The notes beneath the pieces were generated by a model. The model was given only the letters and a program-made list of their open reading frames with translations. It was not told the origin of the DNA and did not search any database. From a virus, in the IMG/VR virus record IMGVR_UViG_3300009164_000132, positions 1-44,496 of that record: a DNA stretch of 44,496 nt. The stretch is one strand, 5' to 3'. The translations under genes were made by a program, and so were the position numbers. Below, piece by piece: positions 14,958 through 21,316 of the stretch. How positions within the stretch are numbered: the stretch's first letter is position 1; each line of letters begins with the position of its first letter.

Positions 14958-15734
14958 ATGGCTTCTACCTATTCACCATCGCTTAAATTAGAGCTTATCG
15001 GTGCTGGAGACCAGTCTGGTACATGGGGCAGCACAACCAATAACAACTTGGGAATCCTCCTAGAACAAGCCATTACTGGCGTTCAACCGATTACCATGTC
15101 TAATGCAGACTATGTTCTAACAAGTTTTAACGGCACGGCTGATGAAGCCCGCAATCAAGTTTTAGTCATTTCTGGTACAAACTCTGCTATTCGGCAAGTC
15201 GTAGCCCCATTAGTAGAGAAGACTTATATCATCTCTAACCAAACTACAGGCGGTTTTGCCATTACCATTGGCGGCACTACAGGTGTAGCAGTTACCATTC
15301 CCAACGGAATTACCGCCCAAGTATTTTGTAACGGCACTAACTTCTACTCTTCCCAGACTGGCTCTGCGGGTAACTTTTACGTTAACGGAACATTGTTAGT
15401 TGGAGGGGCGCAGACCAATACGACTAGTCTTAGCGTAGGAACTACTCTAGCCGTTACTGGCGCTACTACCTTGGCTGCTGCAACTGGAACCACTATTACC
15501 GCATCTACCCAGTTTGTTGGTCCAGGAACAGGTCTTACAGGCACAGGCGCTTCCTTTACCGCAGGTAACGCTACCTTGGCTGCAAGTGCCACCCAGTTAC
15601 TAGGTGCTAACTGGACAGTTTTAGAATCTGCTGGATACCTCTATTTCCGCTATGGGGGGGTCAATAAGATGCGATTAGATTCAACTGGCAACCTAGTCTG
15701 TACAGGTAACGTAACCGCTTACGGAACAATCTAA
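14958..15734 (+). CDS. Phage tail fibre-type protein
   Basis: 258 residues, AAGGA upstream. The N-terminus (MASTYSPSLKLELIGAGDQSG, TWGSTTNNNLGILLEQAITG) and NQTTGGFAITIGGTTG followed by VTIPNGITAQVFCNGTN are characteristic of a widespread phage fibre protein. C-terminal TLAVTGATTL and YLYFRYGGVNKMRLDSTGNL segments are trimeric fibre-shaft type. It contains a run of seven G at 15654-15660. Its stop overlaps the start of the radical SAM gene (TAATG), linking fibre synthesis to that cassette. Confidence 0.78.
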   Translation: MASTYSPSLKLELIGAGDQSGTWGSTTNNNLGILLEQAITGVQPITMSNADYVLTSFNGTADEARNQVLVISGTNSAIRQVVAPLVEKTYIISNQTTGGFAITIGGTTGVAVTIPNGITAQVFCNGTNFYSSQTGSAGNFYVNGTLLVGGAQTNTTSLSVGTTLAVTGATTLAAATGTTITASTQFVGPGTGLTGTGASFTAGNATLAASATQLLGANWTVLESAGYLYFRYGGVNKMRLDSTGNLVCTGNVTAYGTI

Positions 15735-17176
15735 TGCTCTTTGAGATACACGCTGAACGCAGCGCTAACGAGAAGAAGGTCTTCTTCTACGATAACGAAA
15801 CAAACGTTCTAAAAGGGGCAGATGGTACTGTATTTAAGTTTCCTGACGATCAGATGCCAACAGTAGATAACAAGCCTTTTGTGCCGTTTGACAAAGACCA
15901 CCCACTTAAAAAGTCTAAGAACATTGGTTTACTTAAAATCCAGTTAGGCTTGGGATGTAACTATTCCTGCGACTATTGCTCCCAAAAGTTTGTAGAGCGT
16001 TCAGACTCAACCTCCCCTAAAGACATTAGCGCTTTCTTAGAAAAGATGGAAAAGCTCCACTTTGTTGAAGAAAACGGCTTAAAGGTAGAGTTCTGGGGCG
16101 GTGAGCCATTGGTTTATTGGAAAACCCTCAAACCTTTGGCAGAAGCTATCCAGGCTAAGTTTGAGCATTGGGAAAAGAAACCCCAGTTCTCCATTATTAC
16201 CAACGGATCTATCCTGACTGAAGAGATCATTGACTGGCTAATGATGATGGACTTTACTGTCTCTATCTCTCATGATGGTCCTGGGCAGTCTGTCCGTGGT
16301 CCAGATCCTTTTGATGACCCAGTTAAGAAAGAATTAATCCTTGGCTTTTACCGCCAGATGACCCGTCTCAAAAAGGGTATCAGTTTTAACTCTATGCTGT
16401 CCCGCAACAATAAGAGCCGTAAAGAGATCTCTGACTGGTTTAGAGAACTAACAGGCGATCCTAATATCTCATTAGGCGAAGGCGGTATCGTGGATGCTTA
16501 CGATGAGGATGGCATTACTAACTCCCTACAAAGCCTTCAGGATCACTTTGAGTTCCGTAGAACAGCGTTTGCTGACATCTTCTCTACCGATGGTGACATT
16601 GCTTTTAAGATGCAATTAGACAAGATTAACAACTTTACTGGTGCGGTTTTATCCCGTCAGAATTCTAAATATCTAGGGCAAAAATGCGGCATGGACAATG
16701 AACACGTTCTAGCCGTAGACCTCAAAGGTAACGTCTTAACCTGCCAGAATGTCAGCGCAGTAGAGACTTCTAAGAACGGTGAATCTCATTTGGGTGGCAC
16801 TTTAGATGACTATGACAATGTAGAGATCAAGACCTCTACCCATTGGTCTAGCCGTAAAGAATGTTCTTCCTGCCCAGTTCTTCACCTCTGTAAGGGCGCT
16901 TGTATGTTCCTAGACAAGAAGTTCTGGGACATCTCCTGCGCCAATGCGTACTCAGATAACGTGGCTTTATTTGCTCTTGCAATGCACAAAATGACAGGTT
17001 ACATTCCTACATTGATTAAGAATGATGCGTTGCCATTAGAGCGTCAAGATGTATTTGGAACAATCTATGAGCATAAAGAAACCCCTAAAAGGGTTATTCC
17101 AATTAAGGTAGTCAGCGAGATTGTGGCTAAGATTGATGATGTAGAAATCTATGGAAAATCGAGGGTAGCAGCATGA
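15734..17176 (+). CDS. Radical SAM enzyme with SPASM domain (peptide-maturase-like)
   Basis: 480 residues. The radical SAM site is C75-x3-C79-x2-C82, with GGEP at 122-125 and ITNG at 155-158. The C-terminal SPASM pattern is complete: C318, G332-x4-C337, C377-x2-C380-x5-C386-x3-C390 and C402, enough for two auxiliary iron-sulfur clusters. Enzymes of this architecture (anSMEs and thioether-forming RiPP maturases) modify Cys, Ser or other residues in peptides and proteins. The start overlaps the upstream fibre stop, and the stop overlaps the start of the Asn-Cys-rich protein (ATGA at 17173). That neighbour is the obvious candidate substrate; this is inference. A sulfatase-maturase role is less likely because no sulfatase is nearby. 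Confidence 0.9.
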   Translation: MLFEIHAERSANEKKVFFYDNETNVLKGADGTVFKFPDDQMPTVDNKPFVPFDKDHPLKKSKNIGLLKIQLGLGCNYSCDYCSQKFVERSDSTSPKDISAFLEKMEKLHFVEENGLKVEFWGGEPLVYWKTLKPLAEAIQAKFEHWEKKPQFSIITNGSILTEEIIDWLMMMDFTVSISHDGPGQSVRGPDPFDDPVKKELILGFYRQMTRLKKGISFNSMLSRNNKSRKEISDWFRELTGDPNISLGEGGIVDAYDEDGITNSLQSLQDHFEFRRTAFADIFSTDGDIAFKMQLDKINNFTGAVLSRQNSKYLGQKCGMDNEHVLAVDLKGNVLTCQNVSAVETSKNGESHLGGTLDDYDNVEIKTSTHWSSRKECSSCPVLHLCKGACMFLDKKFWDISCANAYSDNVALFALAMHKMTGYIPTLIKNDALPLERQDVFGTIYEHKETPKRVIPIKVVSEIVAKIDDVEIYGKSRVAA

Positions 17177-18039
17177 CATTACCATCTTCAGGACCAATAG
17201 CAATTAGTGCTATCAACGTAGAAGTTGGACAGGCTTCTACCTACTCCAATAACTTGCAATTTCTAAACACCTTAATACTTACCCCACCAGCTACGCCTAA
17301 TTTAAGTGCTTTCTATGGATTAACGTATTACCTCAAAACTGCGCCAGGAAATTGCGATAATGGTAACTGCGCAACAAACTGTAACTGCGGAAACATCCAA
17401 TGTTCTAACTGCCTATACGGGGGTACGGTCAATTGCAGTACAGACCAGACTCAATCATGGTTACAGACTAACTGTAACTGCGCCTGTACTTATAACTGCG
17501 TGGCTACTGCTACCACTTATAACTGCAACTGTAACTGTGCTTGCTCTAAGATTATCTGCACCAAGCTCTATGAGATTGGCATGATGCCTTATGACATCTT
17601 CGTTGCTGACCAGGCCTATGGTGAATGGCTCAAGACTAATGACCGCATCGTTTACCGTGGCTACATTAAATGGGCTAGAAACGTTACCGCTTGGATTGAT
17701 GGTGGTGGACCAGACTTTATGATCTGGATCAGAGATGAGGCTACCCGTAAGCGCAAACAGAAAGAAGCAGCTACCAAATGGGCATATAAGATTGCTACTC
17801 CTTGGTCTCAGCATATGGCTTACCTCATGGGGGCTACTAAGTCTGATAACGATATGGGTCGTACCATTATGAAAATTGGTAGACCTATCTGTAAGCTGGT
17901 ATTCCTATTGCCTAAGAAGCGTGTAGTGCCTGACTTTGTTGCTACTTGGACTATGTGGGCGCTATTCTTCTTTAGCTATTACACCGCCAAAGCAAACTTA
18001 AACATCAAAGGTATTTCATGGAAAACACAGAAAGCATAG
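17173..18039 (+). CDS. Tail-type protein with Asn-Cys-rich insert and C-terminal membrane segment
   Basis: 288 residues in three parts. Residues 1-50 (MTLPSSGPIAISAINVE...ATPNLSAFYGL) match the N-terminal attachment domain of many phage/prophage fibre-like proteins. Residues 60-129 hold 16 Cys, 12 of them preceded by Asn, with TNCNCAC and YNCNCNCAC units. Residues 130-288 (TKLYEIGMMPYDIFVADQAYGEWL, GYIKWARNVTAWIDG, ATPWSQHMAYLMGA) are a domain I recall from proteins of aquatic phages, ending in a hydrophobic segment at about 253-272. I predict that the middle part is post-translationally modified by the adjacent radical SAM enzyme and hydroxylases. Metal binding or a disulfide mesh are alternatives. 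Confidence 0.85.
   Translation: MTLPSSGPIAISAINVEVGQASTYSNNLQFLNTLILTPPATPNLSAFYGLTYYLKTAPGNCDNGNCATNCNCGNIQCSNCLYGGTVNCSTDQTQSWLQTNCNCACTYNCVATATTYNCNCNCACSKIICTKLYEIGMMPYDIFVADQAYGEWLKTNDRIVYRGYIKWARNVTAWIDGGGPDFMIWIRDEATRKRKQKEAATKWAYKIATPWSQHMAYLMGATKSDNDMGRTIMKIGRPICKLVFLLPKKRVVPDFVATWTMWALFFFSYYTAKANLNIKGISWKTQKA
17350..17559 (+). repeat. Asn-Cys-rich coding repeat region
   Basis: Encodes residues 60-129 of the preceding entry. The 11-base unit AACTGTAACTG occurs exactly at 17377-17387, 17470-17480 and 17527-17537, each coding Asn-Cys-Asn-Cys. Shorter AAYTGY units fill the rest. The pattern suggests growth by local duplication, with the Asn-Cys pair as the selected unit. Confidence 0.85.
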
Positions 18040-18353
18040 TCCCTGTAGCAGAGTACACAAGGATGGAAGATACCGAGCTGTATCGTCAGCACGTTATCCA
18101 TTTCTTTGATACCCAGCTTGGGCATGACATTGTTACGATGTCACCAGATAAAAAAGTTAAGCTTTTCAAGATGTTATCAGAGTATTCTGATGTATTGCGT
18201 GAACTATTGCACGATGGTATTCCGCTAATTGAACACGTTCTAGGCAACTCCTGGAACATGAATGGTGATGTAACTCAGGCACATGAAATGATTCGTCAAT
18301 ATGAGGCATGGAAAAATGCACCAAAAGCTGAAGACGAAGTTCAACAACCTTGA
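18018..18353 (+). CDS. Small protein of unknown function in the radical SAM/hydroxylase cassette
   Basis: 111 residues. ATG 18018 is preceded by AAAGG and lies inside the end of the upstream gene (22-base overlap). It overlaps the next gene by 38 bases, so all are probably co-translated. The sequence is acidic and mostly helical, with His residues (YRQHVIHFFDTQLGHDI, LLHDGIPLIEHVLGNSW) and no Cys. I do not recognise the family. Conservation of its position with the modifying enzymes would suggest an adaptor or accessory role, but nothing in the sequence proves this. Confidence 0.7.
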   Translation: MENTESIVPVAEYTRMEDTELYRQHVIHFFDTQLGHDIVTMSPDKKVKLFKMLSEYSDVLRELLHDGIPLIEHVLGNSWNMNGDVTQAHEMIRQYEAWKNAPKAEDEVQQP

Positions 18354-18831
18354 GTTTTTTGCGATGGGCAAGCAAGTATCCTATGGCGGTGCTATAGAGT
18401 ATTTTGACGTTGATATTGACCCATTGTCAGTTATCAAAGTTATTCCGCCTAGATATGTCAAAGACTTCTATTTGTCTATGATGCAGATTAATCAAGCCAT
18501 CCCTCCCCATACCGATAGCGAGATTAAGACCACGATTAACTTCTATGTAAAGACTAAGCCTTGCAGGACAGTCTTTTATGAAACCAAGCCAGAGTTCTCT
18601 ATATCCCAAATAGAAAGCCAGACTAACGGCTACGTTTTTGACCCTGATGGGTTAACAGAGGTTAGTTCGTTTGTAGCTGAAGTTGGCGATGCCTGGTGCT
18701 TAGATGTAACTAACCCTCATGCTGTAGAACCTATTAATGGTTTAGATGAAAGAGTGGCAATCTGCATGGGGACACCTAAATACAATTACGAGCAAGTCTG
18801 CAGGATGCTGGCTGAAACTGGGCATATCTAA
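18316..18831 (+). CDS. 2-oxoglutarate/Fe(II) dioxygenase-like protein
   Basis: 171 residues from ATG 18316; ATG 18301 and ATG 18364 are alternatives, and the first has no clear ribosome-binding site. The motif set fits a double-stranded beta-helix dioxygenase: H65-x-D67 (in IPPHTDSE), distal H135 (in TNPHAVEP) and R146 eleven residues later, a usual 2-oxoglutarate-binding position. Such enzymes hydroxylate protein side chains or small molecules using O2. Placement directly before an Asp/Asn hydroxylase-like gene and after a radical SAM/Cys-rich pair suggests a protein-modifying role. TAATG joins it to the next gene. Confidence 0.72.
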   Translation: MHQKLKTKFNNLEFFAMGKQVSYGGAIEYFDVDIDPLSVIKVIPPRYVKDFYLSMMQINQAIPPHTDSEIKTTINFYVKTKPCRTVFYETKPEFSISQIESQTNGYVFDPDGLTEVSSFVAEVGDAWCLDVTNPHAVEPINGLDERVAICMGTPKYNYEQVCRMLAETGHI

Positions 18832-19592
18832 TGTTTTACGAAGAGCTAGACTTTCTTAAGTTTGACATTGATGCCTTACGGGAAGAGGTCAAGCGTAGCG
18901 TATTTCCGCTTGGCAATCAGGTTATTCAGGGTGAGGAATACGAGACTCCTCAGTATCAAGGCTTTGGTGGCTGGAGTCTGTTATCCCGTACTGGTGATTG
19001 GCAGGATGGCTTTGAGTTCTATCAAGGCGCTGATAAGGCTGACATTAATATGAAAGCCATGAAGTATCTAAACATAGCCCATTCAATGGAATATAAGAAG
19101 CCTACCCAAGCTTGTGTAGGTGAGATTAAAAATATCTTAGATCAAATTGCCAAGCTAGGCTTAACACCCAGAAGAGCCAGAGTGACTTGTCTAAAGGCGC
19201 ATTGCAAGTCATTAGTGCATACCGATGGTGAGCTTACAGAATACATAGCCAGGATTCATATCCCTTTATTTACTAATAAGAGGTGCCTGTTTATTTCCGA
19301 TGGTACAAACCTACACATGGAAGCTGGCAAAGCCTATATGGTATGGGTAAACAACTGGCATCAGATTCGTAACGATTCGGATGAAGACCGTTATCACATC
19401 ATTATGGATGCGTATGACACCCAGAAAATTACCCAGAATTTTCAATACAATGGAAGCATAGAACAGCTTGAAGACTATGCCATCCAGTTTAGAAAAACAA
19501 TGGAAGAGACTGTTTTGGATGCAGATGATTTAGCCAGAATTGAATCTATGAGACAAAAATACGTTACAAAAGGTTTAAGACAAAGTGCTTAA
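18831..19592 (+). CDS. Aspartyl/asparaginyl beta-hydroxylase-like protein
   Basis: 253 residues. The Asp/Asn beta-hydroxylase signature lies at residues 115-194: RARVTCLKAHCKSLVH, H130-x-D132, RIHIPLFTNK, GKAYMVWVNNWH with distal H177, N181, then DRYHIIMDAYD with R187. These are the iron ligands and 2-oxoglutarate-binding positions of that family. The N-terminal 100 residues are family-specific and the last 50 form a charged helix. Enzymes of this type hydroxylate Asp or Asn in proteins and, in the lantibiotic cinnamycin (CinX), a RiPP residue by a related 2OG reaction. Asn residues of the Asn-Cys-rich protein are plausible targets; unproven. Confidence 0.82.
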   Translation: MFYEELDFLKFDIDALREEVKRSVFPLGNQVIQGEEYETPQYQGFGGWSLLSRTGDWQDGFEFYQGADKADINMKAMKYLNIAHSMEYKKPTQACVGEIKNILDQIAKLGLTPRRARVTCLKAHCKSLVHTDGELTEYIARIHIPLFTNKRCLFISDGTNLHMEAGKAYMVWVNNWHQIRNDSDEDRYHIIMDAYDTQKITQNFQYNGSIEQLEDYAIQFRKTMEETVLDADDLARIESMRQKYVTKGLRQSA

Positions 19593-19600
19593 AGTGAATT

Positions 19601-20056
19601 ATGGCAGATCCATTAGGACTTACCGAGGGGGTAAAGGGGCTTAGTGCTGGCTTAGATGGCAGCAGAGAAGCCGCTAAATCTATCTCTAAACAGATAGAAA
19701 ATGTACAACAAGATGCAGTAGATGTAGCCCAACAAAAAGCTCAAGAAAGACGTAGGGCAGCTAGAGAAGCAGAGTTTAGAAAAGAAAAAGCGTTAATTAA
19801 AGCGCTTGAATCTTGGAAACATAAGAAGCAAATCTCCGATGAGGAGGCTGATTTAAAGATTAAGTTTGTTAAGCAGTACGGTGCTAAAGAATGGGAAGCA
19901 GTATTAAAGATTAAGTTAGATATTGAGAACATGGAACGTAAAGCCAACGAAGAGTTCCAGCATGATCTTAAAGATGTAAGGCGGGTGCAGTTTTATTGTT
20001 TTGTTGCTGCGTTGATTGTGACGCTGTGGCTTAAGTTTATTTTAGGAGCATTTTAA
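19601..20056 (+). CDS. Coiled-coil protein with C-terminal membrane anchor
   Basis: 151 residues. A long charged helix (about residues 20-125, rich in Ala, Lys, Glu, Arg) is followed by a hydrophobic segment at about 130-149 ending at the C-terminus, predicting a tail-anchored coiled coil. It directly precedes two more small membrane proteins and the endolysin, so a lysis or membrane role is likely. No lipobox or signal peptide is seen, so an o-spanin is excluded; an inner-membrane lysis accessory remains possible. Confidence 0.65.
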   Translation: MADPLGLTEGVKGLSAGLDGSREAAKSISKQIENVQQDAVDVAQQKAQERRRAAREAEFRKEKALIKALESWKHKKQISDEEADLKIKFVKQYGAKEWEAVLKIKLDIENMERKANEEFQHDLKDVRRVQFYCFVAALIVTLWLKFILGAF

Positions 20057-20323
20057 ATGAATATCCAAGATATTTTAAAAGCGGTATTGCCGATTGTTGT
20101 AGCGTGTTTAGCTTGGTTATTAGGTCAAGTATCAGACTTTTCTACACGACTTACCAAAATTGAAGGACAGATGCCAGCTTTAATTACCAAAGAAAATGTG
20201 CCAACTGATTCTCCACTTTCTGCTGAAGCAAGGCATAGGCTTAAAGAAGAAGTTTATAAAGATATTCATCAATTACAAGTTAAAGTACAGTTACTTGAAG
20301 AACGAGAGAAAGCGAGAAAATAA
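20057..20323 (+). CDS. Small membrane protein of the lysis region
   Basis: 88 residues starting right after the previous stop. A hydrophobic helix at about 5-22 is followed by a linker (ITKENVPTDSPLSAEARHRL) and a C-terminal coiled coil (DIHQLQVKVQLLEEREKARK). The N-in anchor plus periplasmic-type coiled coil recalls i-spanins and type-II holin partners. TAATG joins it to the holin-like gene. The architecture resembles the 1333-1569 protein. Precise role not determinable. Confidence 0.66.
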   Translation: MNIQDILKAVLPIVVACLAWLLGQVSDFSTRLTKIEGQMPALITKENVPTDSPLSAEARHRLKEEVYKDIHQLQVKVQLLEEREKARK

Positions 20324-20733
20324 TGTTTCCACTAGGCGCACTAATAGATATTGGCGGTAAGATTTTAGATAAAGTCTTTCCTGATCCTGCACAAGCAGAA
20401 CAAGCAAAACTCAAACTACTTGAGATGCAACAGAATGGCGAGCTGGCTCAAATTGCAGCAGATACTGCAGAGCAACAAGAGCTTACTAAAAGACAGCAAG
20501 CTGATATGGCTTCTGACTCTACGTTATCCAAGAACATTAGACCAGCCACCCTTGTATTTATTTTGGTTGTCTACTCTACCTTTGCTATGATGTCCGCTTG
20601 GGATATAGAAGTAAACAACAACTATGTAGAACTACTAGGTCAATGGGGTATGTTGATTATGTCGTTTTACTTTGGCGGTCGCACCCTTGAAAAGATTATG
20701 GATATGAAGAGAGCAAAAGATGAGTCTAAGTAA
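20323..20733 (+). CDS. Holin of the 3TM (GTA-type) family
   Basis: 136 residues. The pattern DPAQAEQAKLKLLEMQQNGELAQ followed by a Gln/Ala-rich helix and NIRPATLVFILVVYSTF matches the GTA_holin_3TM family (PF11351) as I know it. Two clear hydrophobic segments are visible at about 74-91 and 103-118, plus a weaker amphipathic segment at the N-terminus. Holins make lesions in the inner membrane that release the endolysin. The next gene, an endolysin, starts 14 bases before its stop, the expected pairing. Confidence 0.78.
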   Translation: MFPLGALIDIGGKILDKVFPDPAQAEQAKLKLLEMQQNGELAQIAADTAEQQELTKRQQADMASDSTLSKNIRPATLVFILVVYSTFAMMSAWDIEVNNNYVELLGQWGMLIMSFYFGGRTLEKIMDMKRAKDESK

Positions 20734-21310
20734 CGCACTTAATGCCCTTGGTATTGATCCTAAATGGGAAGAACCATTACAGGCTACCTTTGATAAGTAT
20801 GAGATTAATACGCCAAAGCGCCAGGCTGCGTTTATTGGTCAATGCTCCCATGAGTCTGGGAACTTCAAGACGTTAGAAGAGAACCTTCATTACAAAGCTG
20901 AATCCTTGATGAAAGTCTGGCCTAGCCGTTTTCCAGATATGGACACCGCCAGCAAATACGCTAATAATCCACAGATGATAGCCAATAAGGTTTACTCTGG
21001 ACGTATGGGAAATACGGAAGATGGAGATGGCTGGAAGTACCACGGAAGAGGTCTTATCCAGCTAACTGGCAAGGATAACTATGAGCGATGCGGATCTAGT
21101 ATGGGTGTGGATCTTGTCGGGGATCCTGATCGGTTACTTGATCCTGAATATGCGACTTTAAGCGCTGGCTGGTTTTGGAATAAACATGGTCTAAACGAGT
21201 TGGCAGATGCTCAAGAACATGGCATTATTACAAAACGGATTAATGGTGGAACTATTGGTCTGGATGATCGTATTGCCAAAACAACCAAGGCTTTAGAAGC
21301 TCTAGGGTAA
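20720..21310 (+). CDS. GH19-type endolysin (chitinase-class lysozyme)
   Basis: 196 residues. GH19 features: AAFIGQCSHESGNFKTLEENLHY with candidate catalytic E45 and E53/E54, ESLMKVWPSRFP, YANNPQMIANKVYSGRMGN, GDGWKYHGRGLIQLTGKDNYERCG, GDPDRLLDPEYA and RINGG. Phage GH19 enzymes cleave peptidoglycan glycan strands. No signal peptide is evident, so export depends on the overlapping upstream holin. Length is normal for a single-domain phage GH19 endolysin without a cell-wall-binding domain, which fits a Gram-negative host. Confidence 0.9.
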   Translation: MSLSNALNALGIDPKWEEPLQATFDKYEINTPKRQAAFIGQCSHESGNFKTLEENLHYKAESLMKVWPSRFPDMDTASKYANNPQMIANKVYSGRMGNTEDGDGWKYHGRGLIQLTGKDNYERCGSSMGVDLVGDPDRLLDPEYATLSAGWFWNKHGLNELADAQEHGIITKRINGGTIGLDDRIAKTTKALEALG

Positions 21311-21316
21311 ACCCGT

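Noticed and set aside
15734-17176. Radical SAM gene as a host-metabolism gene (sulfatase maturase or queuosine QueE-like)
   Set aside because: No sulfatase or queuosine gene is present, length and full SPASM pattern do not fit QueE, and the coupling to a Cys-rich tail-type protein points to a virion substrate.
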